In this document: in pieces, positions 1 through 7,893 of the stretch
Layout of the letters: the number at the start of each line of letters is the position of its first letter
How positions within the stretch are numbered: the stretch's first letter is position 1
Assembly (NCBI GenBank): GCA_965202895.1
Contig: OZ241901.1
Coordinates: forward strand, 1,364,001 to 1,428,000
Direction of reading: 5' to 3'
From: JAJDXW01 sp965202895
GTDB taxonomy: Bacteria > Pseudomonadota > Gammaproteobacteria > HK1
DNA length: 64,000 nt
Position numbers and translations under genes: made by a program
The notes under the pieces: model-generated
What the model was told of the DNA's origin: nothing
What the model saw: the letters and a program-made list of their open reading frames with translations, nothing else
Databases searched by the model: none

Positions 1-1
1 C

Positions 2-550
2 GTGGACGGCGGCTTCGCCGCCCACTGGACGGGCCTTCTCTACGACAGCCCGCGGGCGGGGCGCTGCTACGTCGCGAACCGCGGCTTCGCCTCCATCGGG
101 TACGGCCTGCCGGGGGCGATGGGCGCGCAGCTCGCGGCCCGCGCCGAGCTCGGCGATGCTCCCGTCGTCGGCCTGACCGGAGACGGGGGCTTCAACATGG
201 TGCTGGGGGAGCTCGAAACGGCCCGTCGCCTCGGGCTCGGCCTCACCCTCGCCATCGTCAACAACGCGGCGAGCGGCTACGTCAAGGCGCTCCAGCACAG
301 CCTGTTCGGCGGCAACTACCAGTCGGCGGACCTGAGCGAGACGGACTACGCGGCGGTCGCCCGCGCCCTCGGCTGCGAGGGCCTCCGGGTGGAGGACCCG
401 GCCGCCCTCGGAGCCGCGTTCCGGGCCGGCATGGCCTCGCGCGGCGTACCGACCGTCATCGACGTGGTGGTGACCCGCGACCCCGCGAAGATGCTCCCGG
501 GGGTGGACAGCCGCGCCGCCCCGGTGCGAGCCGGCGACCGCCCCGCCTGA
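2..550 (+). CDS. ThDP-dependent enzyme, C-terminal part (5' end outside window)
   Basis: C-terminal ~180 residues of a thiamine-diphosphate enzyme of the acetolactate synthase / benzoylformate decarboxylase type. The ThDP/Mg motif is visible as GDGGFN followed about 25 residues later by the paired asparagines in IVNNAA, and the preceding NRGFASIGYGLPGAMGAQLA segment is the usual lead-in to this domain. The pyrophosphate-binding domain is essentially complete; the Pyr and central domains lie upstream of the window, so substrate cannot be assigned. It ends at the TGA at 548-550. The frame is open to the first base, so the annotated start is only the window edge. Confidence 0.85.
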   Translation: MDGGFAAHWTGLLYDSPRAGRCYVANRGFASIGYGLPGAMGAQLAARAELGDAPVVGLTGDGGFNMVLGELETARRLGLGLTLAIVNNAASGYVKALQHSLFGGNYQSADLSETDYAAVARALGCEGLRVEDPAALGAAFRAGMASRGVPTVIDVVVTRDPAKMLPGVDSRAAPVRAGDRPA

Positions 551-1026
551 GCGCGTCTCCCGGGTCCGTCCGGGTCCGTCCGGGGGATGCCGCGGGCGGC
601 GGAACGAAGGGAGGGGCAAGCGCCTCCGTTCGCCGAACGTCGTCTTCCGTCGTGGAGCCGGACGGCTCCGGCCGCCCGTCCCCGCGTTTCGAGGGCGCGA
701 AGGCGTGTCGTTCCGGGCCGCAAGCGTATCGGCAGGCCGTTGGCCGGGAGAGAACCGGTTCTTCCGGGACAGGGAGCCTGCCCACCTCGCGGGGCGAAGG
801 GCAGGGCAACCGCATTCGGGATTCCCGATGCGTCGTGATGGCCGAGCTGGCGTTGGCAGGGGTCGATTTCCGGGTGCGGAGCGCCGAAATCGGCCTGACG
901 AGCCGGCTTGAAGGTTGCTTGTGGCGTCCGGCGGACGGTTTCGGGCGGGCAGACGGCATGTTCCGTCCAAATGCGATTGCCCTTGGGGGCGACGCGGCGA
1001 AGACGGATCCCGGGGTGCGGCCGGCC
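551..1026. other. Intergenic stretch without a recognisable gene
   Basis: No open frame here has convincing protein character; those present are arginine/proline/serine-rich products of GC-rich DNA. Just after the upstream stop there is a short tandem repeat of GGGTCCGTCC (about 560-584). The only functional signal found is the -10-like sequence at the right-hand end, described separately. Confidence 0.5.
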
Positions 1027-1032
1027 TATAAT
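1027..1032 (+). promoter_or_regulatory. Perfect -10 box upstream of the UGA-containing thioredoxin gene
   Basis: TATAAT at 1027-1032 is a perfect sigma-70 -10 hexamer in very GC-rich surroundings, 30 bases before the ATG at 1062. No good -35 is visible 16-18 bases upstream. A GGAG ribosome binding site at 1050-1053 precedes the ATG by 8 bases. That the gene keeps both a promoter-like element and a ribosome binding site argues against a long-dead pseudogene. Confidence 0.5.
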
Positions 1033-1061
1033 GGGCGCCGGTCCAATCCGGAGCCCGTCCG

Positions 1062-1463
1062 ATGAATCGACGCGAACTTCTGGCCGCGGCGGCCGCGCTC
1101 GCCTTCGTGGCCCCCGGTGCGAGAGCGGGCGGCAGGCCGCACGTCGACTACAGCCGGGAGGCTTACGAGCGGGCGGTCGCGAGCGGGAAGCCTCTGCTCC
1201 TCGACTTCTACACCGAGTGGTGAGGGGTCTGCCGTGCGCAGGGACGCACCGTGAGTGCGTTGATGAACGAGAACCCCGCCTACCGGGCGGTCACCGTGAT
1301 GAAGGTCGATTGGAGCGAACACCACGGCAGCGACGTCGCTCGGGAGCACGCCGTCAGGCGGCGGTCGACCCTGGTGATGCTGCGCGGCGGCGAGGAGGTC
1401 GGGCGGGTGATCGGAAGCACGAGCCGCGACGACATCGAGGCCCTGTTCGAGGCCGCCATCTAG
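1062..1463 (+). CDS. Secreted thioredoxin-fold protein with in-frame UGA in the redox motif; candidate selenoprotein
   Basis: Read through the TGA at 1221-1223, this frame encodes 133 residues: an export signal (MNRRELLAAAAALAFVA...ARA, twin-arginine-like), a thioredoxin beta-alpha-beta start (LLLDFYTEW), then residue 54 = UGA, GVC, and the rest of the fold (VMKVDW; RRSTLVML; GGEEVGRVIG; DDIEALF). UGA sits exactly at the first cysteine of W-C-x-x-C, giving W-U-G-V-C. The frame stays open on both sides and ends at the TAG at 1461-1463. A small hairpin with GG in its loop follows the UGA at a distance suited to a bacterial SECIS. The CcdA-like membrane protein downstream is the normal electron donor for such periplasmic thioredoxins. 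Alternatives: a recent Cys-to-stop mutation (TGC or TGT to TGA) or a sequence error. The fold is clear; selenocysteine is inferred. Confidence 0.7.
1221..1250 (+). promoter_or_regulatory. Candidate bacterial SECIS element after UGA
   Basis: After the UGA at 1221-1223, GTGCG (1234-1238) and CGCAC (1245-1249) form a perfect 5-bp stem around the six-base loop CAGGGA. The loop GG pair lies about 17-19 bases after the UGA. A short stem with G in the apical loop 16-37 bases downstream is the known requirement for bacterial SelB-dependent recoding, and the E. coli fdhF element also shows AGG in its loop. In GC-rich DNA short hairpins are common, so this supports but does not prove recoding. Confidence 0.45.
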
Positions 1464-2053
1464 ACCGCCCGGGCCGCGCACCGTCCTCCCGCGGTGGACG
1501 CCGCTCCGGCGCCCGGCGGCGGGCCGTCCTCCCGTCCGGGCTGCCTCGACCGCGCGAACGCACCGGCGTCGGCTGCCCACCGCCCTCCGCGGTCCCTGCT
1601 CCGCTTGCAGGCCGGGCAAGCCGGCCTCGGCTTGGCGGCCGGCCTGCCATGGCCGGCCGCACTCATCGGAAGGAAGCGCCACCGGCGCTTCATCGGACCC
1701 CGGCTCGCCCTTCAGCGTCTCGCGGCCCGCCGCCGCGGCGCGTCTCGACACCCTCGCGATGAAGGGAGCGGAGACGTTCCGGCCGGCTTCGCATCGCCGG
1801 CACGGCCGTCCCGGCCGGCCCGGACGCCTCTCCGGGACGGCCGCGCCGTCCGCCGGGCGGTCCCCGCGGAGCTCCGGTCGTGCATGGCCGGTATCGGGAG
1901 ATGGATGGGTACGGGGCTCCGGACATCGGACCTGGTTCGGGCCGCCATCGCCGGGCGGCCCGGCCGGGGCGGACCGGGAACACGCCGGAGCTCCGAAGCG
2001 CCGGCCGATCCGGCGGGAACCGCCCCTCCCGACCGAGGCGGACCCTTCCTGCG
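1464..2053. other. Intergenic stretch between thioredoxin and CcdA-like genes
   Basis: About 590 bases with no convincing gene. Frames open here are low-complexity arginine/proline/alanine products on both strands. An open frame of the CcdA-like gene extends upstream to 1880 but that extension has no homology-like character, so the gene is started at 2054. The stretch holds GC-rich runs such as GGCCGG but no repeat of the families found elsewhere. Confidence 0.4.
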
Positions 2054-2767
2054 ATGACCTGCGTCTGGGCATACGTCGCCGGCACGCTGACCCTCATCAA
2101 CCCATGCGTGCTGCCGCTCCTTCCCGTCGTCATCGCGGCGGCGTTCCAGGCAAGCCGCGTGGGGCCGCTGATGCTGGCGGCCGGGCTCACCCTCTCGTTC
2201 GCGGTGCTCGGGGTCGGGGTGACCGCCTTCGGCCACCTGGCGGGAATCGACGACCTGCTGATCAACCGGATCGCCGCCGTGGTCATGGTGATCTTCGGGG
2301 CGATCCTGCTGGTCCCGCGCGCACCGGCGGCGCTGTCGCGCGCCGCCTCGCCGGTCGCGAGCCGCGCCAACGCCGGGATCGACCGGGTCCGGGGAGCGGG
2401 GGCCGGGGGCCAGCTCGCGGTGGGGATGCTCCTCGGCGCGGTGTGGTCTCCCTGCATCGGGCCGACCCTGGGCGGCGCGATCGGGCTCGCGGCGAGCGGC
2501 GAGAACCTGGGGCAGGCCGGGGCCGTCATGCTCGCGTTCGGCATCGGGGTCTCCACCGTGCTGCTGGGGCTCGCCTACGGCTCGCGGGAGATCCTGATCG
2601 CCCGCCGCGAACGGCTGATGGCCTGGATGCCGTGGGCGAAGCCGATCATGGGCGCCTCCCTGCTCCTGGTCGGCCTCGCGGTCTTCTTCCACCTGGACCG
2701 GATCATCGAGAGCCGGCTCCTCGACGCGATGCCCGACTGGCTCCTCGCCTTCTCGGTCGCCGTCTAG
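2054..2767 (+). CDS. ccdA: CcdA/DsbD-type thiol-redox membrane protein
   Basis: Integral membrane protein of 237 residues that passes reducing equivalents from cytoplasmic thioredoxin to periplasmic partners. The start MTCVWAYVAGTLTLINPCVL shows the conserved N-P-C motif of helix 1, and WSPCIGPTLGG later supplies the second cysteine; both sit in a duplicated three-helix layout with Gly/Ala-rich membrane segments throughout. The ATG at 2054 was preferred to the upstream GTG at 1880 because similarity begins there. Following a periplasmic thioredoxin-fold gene, it is the expected partner that keeps the U/C-x-x-C protein reduced. Confidence 0.85.
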   Translation: MTCVWAYVAGTLTLINPCVLPLLPVVIAAAFQASRVGPLMLAAGLTLSFAVLGVGVTAFGHLAGIDDLLINRIAAVVMVIFGAILLVPRAPAALSRAASPVASRANAGIDRVRGAGAGGQLAVGMLLGAVWSPCIGPTLGGAIGLAASGENLGQAGAVMLAFGIGVSTVLLGLAYGSREILIARRERLMAWMPWAKPIMGASLLLVGLAVFFHLDRIIESRLLDAMPDWLLAFSVAV

Positions 2768-2897
2768 ACTCCCTGGAAGCGGGGGTGGGGGAGGGCCGTC
2801 TTCACGGCCGAGCCGGGTTCCGCCCCCTGCCGGCGGGGGCCGGCCGGGCCGGGTCCTCCGGGTCCATGGGAATCGAGCAACGAGAGGGTGACGAAGG

Positions 2898-3695
2898 GTG
2901 GTGAAGGATGGCGAGAGGACGAACGAGGCGCTGTCGCTGCCGAGGACCCCGAGCTTTCGCCTCGACGGCCGGCGCGCACTCGTGACCGGGGCCGGCCGCG
3001 GGCTCGGGCTCGCCATGGCCGCGGCGCTCGCCGAGGCGGGTGCGGAGGTCGTTCTCGCCGCCCGGAGCGGCGAGGAGGTCGAGGCGGTTGCCGGGGCCAT
3101 CCGGGACCGCGGCGAGCGCGCGAGCGCCTTCGCCCTCGACGTCACCGACACCGGCCGGGCGAGGGCCGAGATCGCGGCCCGCGGCCCCTTCCGGGTGCTC
3201 GTCAACAACGCCGGCACGAACCGCCCCGCCCACTTCCTCGACGTGACCGAGGCGGATTACCATGCCGTCTCGGACCTCAACGTCCGGGCCGCCCTGTTCG
3301 TGGCGAAGGCGGTGGCCGAGGGCCTCGTCGAGACGGGGCTTCCGGGCTCGATCGTCAACGTCTCCTCCCAGATGGGCCACGTGGGGGGGCCGAAGCGCAC
3401 CGTCTACTGCGCCACCAAGCACGCCCTCGAAGGCGCGACCAAGGCGATGGCATGGGAGCTTGCCGAGCACGGCATCCGGGTCAACACCATCTGCCCCACC
3501 TTCATCGAGACGCCCCTGAGCCGCCCCATGCTGGAGGACGCCGGGTTCCGCGGCTTCGTCACGCGGCGGATCGCGGCCGGGAGGGTCGGCCAGCCGGAGG
3601 ACGTGATGGGGGCGGTGGTGTATCTCGCCTCGGACGCCTCCGCCCTGGTGACCGGGTCGGCGCTGATGATCGACGGCGGCTGGACCGCGGTCTGA
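2898..3695 (+). CDS. Short-chain dehydrogenase/reductase
   Basis: Classical SDR of 265 residues. The cofactor loop TGAGRGLG lies at about residues 31-38, the structural NNAG at about 103, and the catalytic Ser-Tyr-Lys as VSSQ...YCATK around residues 151-170. After beta-3 there is an aspartate (ALDVTD), and AARSGEE follows beta-2, leaving NAD versus NADP preference open. The C-terminus LMIDGGWTAV is standard. Two GTG codons at 2898 and 2901 compete as start. Nothing nearby fixes the substrate; 3-oxoacyl-ACP-reductase-like or sugar/alcohol dehydrogenase roles are both possible. Confidence 0.85.
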   Translation: MVKDGERTNEALSLPRTPSFRLDGRRALVTGAGRGLGLAMAAALAEAGAEVVLAARSGEEVEAVAGAIRDRGERASAFALDVTDTGRARAEIAARGPFRVLVNNAGTNRPAHFLDVTEADYHAVSDLNVRAALFVAKAVAEGLVETGLPGSIVNVSSQMGHVGGPKRTVYCATKHALEGATKAMAWELAEHGIRVNTICPTFIETPLSRPMLEDAGFRGFVTRRIAAGRVGQPEDVMGAVVYLASDASALVTGSALMIDGGWTAV

Positions 3696-3777
3696 GCCGA
3701 CCGGGCCGACCGGGCCGGCTGCCGCCCCGGCGAGCAGGCGGGGATCCCCGGGGACGAGGGACGATCGGGAGCGCGGC

Positions 3778-5187
3778 GTGACGGGAATCGGGGAATCGCT
3801 CGCCGTCTACTTCGAGCGGCGCATGGCCCGCATCCTCCTCCTCGGGATCATCAGCGGATTCCCGTGGGTGCTCATCGGGAGCAGCCTCAGCCTCTGGCTC
3901 AAGGAGGACGGCCTCAGCCGCGGCACGATCGGCTGGGCCGGGCTCATCTTCGGCGTCTACGCCTTCAACTTCCTCTGGGCGCCCCTCATCGATCGGGTCC
4001 GGGTCCCCTGGCTGTCGGAACGGGTCGGACCCCGGCGCGCGTGGATCGTCACCCTGCAGGCCGTGATCCTGGGGTGCCTCGTCCTGTGGAGCGCCGTCGA
4101 GCCGGCCGCGAACCTCGCCGGGGTCGTCGCCGTCGGCCTCGTCATCGCCATCGCGTCCGCGACCCAGGACATCACCATCGACGCCCTCCGCATCGAGCAG
4201 ATGGGACGCACCGAAGGAGGGTCGATGGCCGCGGGCGCGGCCACCGCGGTGGTCGGCTGGTGGACCGGGTACAAGCTCGGCGGGGCCGTTGCGCTGGAGA
4301 CCGCCCAGGCCTTCCAGAACGCGGGGGTCGAGGACTACTGGCAGGCCACCTTCCTCGTGCTCGGGGTGGTGGTGATCCTCTGCAACGTCGGCCTCGCGTT
4401 CGTCCGCGAATCCCCCGCCGCGGAGCGCATCGCCGCCCAGACGGAGGACGAGGAGCGTATCGCGGCCCGCATCCGCGTTTCCGGCCCCTTCGGCCGCGCC
4501 GCGGCCTGGCTCGGCGGCGCCGTGATCGGCCCCCTGATGAGCTTCTTCCGGCAGAACGGCTTCGCGATCGCCGCCGCCGTGCTGGGGTTCATCTTCCTGT
4601 TCAAGATCGGCGAGGCCTTCCTCGGGCGCATGTCCCTGATCTTCTACAAGGAGATCGGGTTCACCAAAACGGATATCGCGCTCTACTCCAAGGGGCTCGG
4701 GTGGATCACCACCGTCACCTTCACGGTGCTCGGCGGCCTCTTCGCGATCCGGATCGGGCTGGTGCGGGCCATGTTCGTCTCCGGGATCGCCATGGCCCTC
4801 ACGAACCTGCTCTTCGCGGTGCTCGCCTGGGCCGGGAAGTCGGAGCCGCTCTTCGCGGCCGCGGTGGTGATGGACGACCTCACCAGCGCCTTCGCGACCG
4901 TCACCTTCGTCGCCTTCATCTCGATGCTGGTGGACCGGACCTACACGGCCACGCAGTACGCGCTCCTCGCCTCGATCGGCACCGCGGGCCGGACCCTGTT
5001 CGCCGCCTCGTCCGGGGAGCTGGTCGACTGGCTGGAAGGAGACTGGGGGACGTTCTTCGTGATCACGACCCTGATGGTGGTCCCGTCCCTCGTCTGCCTC
5101 TGGGCCATTCGGGCCAAGCTCGGCGAGATGCTGGCCGGCGCGAGGGTGCGGCTCTTCGGAAAGGACGTGGAGGACGCGATAGCCTGA
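3778..5187 (+). CDS. AmpG-like major facilitator permease
   Basis: Polytopic membrane protein of 469 residues with twelve or more hydrophobic segments. It opens with the AmpG-type pattern ILLLGIISGFPWVLIGSSLSLWLKE and has the family signature ATQDITIDALRIEQ near residues 126-139 (AmpG proteins typically show SQDI.VDAYR). AmpG imports anhydro-muropeptides for cell-wall recycling in Gram-negative bacteria. A paired FYKEIGFTKTDIALYSKGLG segment opens the second half. The start is GTG at 3778. Clade members outside true AmpG transport other substrates, so the muropeptide role is probable rather than certain. Confidence 0.75.
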   Translation: MTGIGESLAVYFERRMARILLLGIISGFPWVLIGSSLSLWLKEDGLSRGTIGWAGLIFGVYAFNFLWAPLIDRVRVPWLSERVGPRRAWIVTLQAVILGCLVLWSAVEPAANLAGVVAVGLVIAIASATQDITIDALRIEQMGRTEGGSMAAGAATAVVGWWTGYKLGGAVALETAQAFQNAGVEDYWQATFLVLGVVVILCNVGLAFVRESPAAERIAAQTEDEERIAARIRVSGPFGRAAAWLGGAVIGPLMSFFRQNGFAIAAAVLGFIFLFKIGEAFLGRMSLIFYKEIGFTKTDIALYSKGLGWITTVTFTVLGGLFAIRIGLVRAMFVSGIAMALTNLLFAVLAWAGKSEPLFAAAVVMDDLTSAFATVTFVAFISMLVDRTYTATQYALLASIGTAGRTLFAASSGELVDWLEGDWGTFFVITTLMVVPSLVCLWAIRAKLGEMLAGARVRLFGKDVEDAIA

Positions 5188-5533
5188 CTCTCCCGGACCA
5201 TCCTCAACAGACCAGGAACACCTCCCGTCCCGCCCTGTCCGATGCCTTCGATTCGCCGCAGGGATCCGTCCGCCGCACCATCGAACGATTCGACCAACGG
5301 CCCGGCCGACTCTGGCAAGGGCCGCCCCTCGCCGCATAAACTTGGCTCGACCGTGACGATGGCGCTGCTTCAAGGGTCCAGCGGGGCTTCTCGGCAGGCC
5401 GACACGGGATGAACGCGACCACGGGCCGGGGCTCCCCGGGAGCGTCGGCGTCTCGCCCACTCTCCCGGGGGCGTCCCGCGCAGGACCCCTCCCGACCGTG
5501 AAGGCGGCGCTGCTCGAAGGAGTCCGGACGGCA
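5188..5533. other. Intergenic, nothing recognised
   Basis: About 345 bases between the permease and the TPR gene. No gene, RNA or clear promoter is visible. A GAAGGAG ribosome binding site at 5517-5523 belongs to the following gene. Confidence 0.4.
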
Positions 5534-7234
5534 ATGAGCACCTCGATCCTTCATGCCCTCGTTCTCGCGGCCGCCGCCGGTGCGGTCCTGCTCGCCGCGA
5601 GCCCGGCCTGGCCCGCCGCCCCCCCGCCCCGCGCCGCGCAAGCCTCTCCCGGGTTTCCGCCCGGGATGCTGGGCGCCCTGCTCACCGCAGAGGTCGCGGC
5701 GCGCCGGGGCGAGGAGGCGGATGCGGTGCTGGCGGTCCGGCGCTACGTCGATGCCGCCCGGCTGCACGGGGACCCCGCCCTTGCCGAGCGCGCCGCCCGC
5801 ATTGCGGCGGAGGCCGGACGCTACCGCCTCGCGGCCGCCGCCTCCGGCGAGTGGCGACGGCTCGCCCCCGAGAGCCGGAGGGCGCGGCGGATGCACGCGC
5901 TCATGCTCGCGCGCACCGGCCGCACCGAGGAAGCCGCCGCGGAGCTGCGAAGCATTGCGAGGCGCCCGGGCGGAGCGGGACGCTCCGGCCATGAAGCCGT
6001 CGTCGCGATACTCCGCCTGGACCCCGACCGCGGCCGGCGGGTCCGGATCATGGAAGCGGTCGCGGACGCCGGGGCGGAATCGCGCTACGCACTCGCCCGC
6101 GTGCTCGCCGGCTCGGATGGGGTCGACCGGGCGCTGAAGATCGTCGAGGTGCTCCGGCGCGAGCGGCCGGCGGACGACCGCTACGCGATGACCCACGCGC
6201 TGCTGCTGCACGGCCGCGGGGACCGCGACGCGGCCCTCGACGTGCTCGCCGCCCACCCGGCCTCGAACGGCGGGAGCGGTGGGCTGCTTCGCACCCACGC
6301 GCGGCTCCTCGCCTCCGCGGGACGCCGGGAGGAAGCCCGCGACCGGTACGCGGCCTTGCTCGCGCACCACCCGGACGACCTCGAGGCCCGATGGGAGCTC
6401 GGCCGGCTCCTGACGTCGATGGAGCGCCTCGAAGACGCCCGGGCTCATTTCCGCGAGCTCTACCGCTGGCCGGAATGGCGAGACGGGGCGTGGTACTTCA
6501 CCGGTCTCATCGACGAATCGCTGGCGGTCCCGGATCGGGCTCTTCGGGCCTACCGCAGGGTGCGCGAAGGGTTCTACTACGTGAGCGCGCGGATCCGGTC
6601 GGCCGAGATCATGGCGGAGACGGGGCCGCTTCGATGGGCGCTCCGGCACCTCGCCGCCACCCCCCGTCATGCGGAGAGCGACGACGTCCGGCTCTACCGG
6701 GCGGAGAGCGGCCTGCTGTTCCGCGCGGACCGGCCCGAGGAGGCGATGGCCGTCCTCGACGACGCGCTCGACACCTACCCGGAGCAGGCCGACCTCCTCT
6801 ACGCGCGCGCGATGGCCGCGGAGAGGATCGGCCGTCTCGACATCCTGGAGCGGGACCTTCGCGCGATCATCGACCGCGACCCGGATCACGCCGAGGCGCT
6901 GAACGCGCTCGGATACACCCTGGCCGACCGGACCGATCGCTACCAGGAGGCGCTGGAGCTCGTGGAGCGGGCCCTCGCCCTCGATCCGGATCAGTACCAC
7001 ATCGTCGACAGCATGGGGTGGGTGCTCTACCGCCTGGGGCGCCACGAGGAGGCGGCCGCGCACCTGCGCCGTTCGTACGAGGGGGAGCCCGATCCGGTGG
7101 TCGCCGCCCACCTCGGCGAAGTCCTGTGGGCGCTCGGGCTCCGGGACGAGGCCCGCGAGATCTGGGACTCGGCCCTCGAGGAAGCCCCGGACAACGAAGT
7201 GCTGCTCGAGACGATCGAGCGATTCGGATCCTGA
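5534..7234 (+). CDS. Tetratricopeptide-repeat protein exported to the periplasm
   Basis: A 566-residue protein with an N-terminal signal sequence (MSTSILHALVLAAAAGAVLL...AWPA) followed by helical repeats over almost its whole length. TPR-type pairs are clearest in the C-terminal third (DPDHAEALNALGYTLADRT, LALDPDQYHIVDSMGWVLYR). Such a TPR protein commonly stands directly upstream of lolB in proteobacteria. The ATG at 5534 was chosen over the GTG at 5498 because GAAGGAG lies 10 bases before it and the signal peptide starts there. The lolB start follows within a few bases, so the two are probably co-transcribed. Partner proteins are unknown. Confidence 0.8.
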   Translation: MSTSILHALVLAAAAGAVLLAASPAWPAAPPPRAAQASPGFPPGMLGALLTAEVAARRGEEADAVLAVRRYVDAARLHGDPALAERAARIAAEAGRYRLAAAASGEWRRLAPESRRARRMHALMLARTGRTEEAAAELRSIARRPGGAGRSGHEAVVAILRLDPDRGRRVRIMEAVADAGAESRYALARVLAGSDGVDRALKIVEVLRRERPADDRYAMTHALLLHGRGDRDAALDVLAAHPASNGGSGGLLRTHARLLASAGRREEARDRYAALLAHHPDDLEARWELGRLLTSMERLEDARAHFRELYRWPEWRDGAWYFTGLIDESLAVPDRALRAYRRVREGFYYVSARIRSAEIMAETGPLRWALRHLAATPRHAESDDVRLYRAESGLLFRADRPEEAMAVLDDALDTYPEQADLLYARAMAAERIGRLDILERDLRAIIDRDPDHAEALNALGYTLADRTDRYQEALELVERALALDPDQYHIVDSMGWVLYRLGRHEEAAAHLRRSYEGEPDPVVAAHLGEVLWALGLRDEAREIWDSALEEAPDNEVLLETIERFGS

Positions 7235-7239
7235 GATAC

Positions 7240-7893
7240 GTGCCCCCCGTCGACCCGCGGCGCCGGCGGCTCCTCGTCTCCGGCGGGCTGGCCCTGCTCC
7301 TGCCCGGCTGCGCCTGGGCGCCGCGCCGCCGGGGCGGACCTCGCGCGCGGCCGGAAAGCCCTCCGGGCGACGTCCTCCCGCGCTGGCGGGCGATCGGCAA
7401 GCTCGCGGCCCGGAAGACCGGCGAAGGCGGCGGTGATGGCGAAGGAAGCTGGAGCGGGAGGCTCGACTGGCGGCAGGAGCGGGACGATTTCCGGCTCCGG
7501 CTGAGCGGGCCGTTCGGACAGGGTGCGCTCGAGGTCGAAGGGCGGCCGGGGAGGGTCCGGTTGACGACGGCCCGGGGCGAGCACCGGAGCGCCCGCACGC
7601 CCGAGGCCCTGTTCCTCCGGGAGCTCGGCTGGGAGCTGCCGGCGTCGTCTCTCCGGCACTGGATCACCGCCCGCGCCCGGCCCGGCGTCCCGGTGCAGGG
7701 GTGGGCGCTCGACGAGGACGGCCGGCTCGCGTCGCTCGCGCAGCAGGGCTGGCGGTTGGATTACGCGTACCGCTCCGACTCCCGCGGGGACCCCCTGCGG
7801 GATTCCCGAAGGCGCGCCCTTCCGGCCCGGATCACCCTTCGGGGCGAAGACGTCGTGGTCCGGATCGCGATCCGCGACTGGCGCGTCGACTGA
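7240..7893 (+). CDS. lolB: Outer-membrane lipoprotein receptor LolB
   Basis: Lipoprotein of 217 residues that accepts lipoproteins from LolA and inserts them into the outer membrane. The N-terminus has an arginine-rich n-region (DPRRRR), a hydrophobic stretch and the lipobox LLPGC with the acylated cysteine at residue 24. The mature part shows LolB features: WRAIGKLAAR, WSGRLDWRQERDDFRLRLSGPFGQGAL, then LGWELPASSLRHWI and a closing RITLRG...IRDW. The start is GTG at 7240; its TGA shares a base with the ispE ATG (TGATG), indicating coupled translation. Confidence 0.92.
   Translation: MPPVDPRRRRLLVSGGLALLLPGCAWAPRRRGGPRARPESPPGDVLPRWRAIGKLAARKTGEGGGDGEGSWSGRLDWRQERDDFRLRLSGPFGQGALEVEGRPGRVRLTTARGEHRSARTPEALFLRELGWELPASSLRHWITARARPGVPVQGWALDEDGRLASLAQQGWRLDYAYRSDSRGDPLRDSRRRALPARITLRGEDVVVRIAIRDWRVD

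Noticed and set aside
652..1065. A 137-residue open frame before the thioredoxin gene
   Set aside because: Low-complexity product, no ribosome binding site, and it overlaps the promoter region of the downstream gene.
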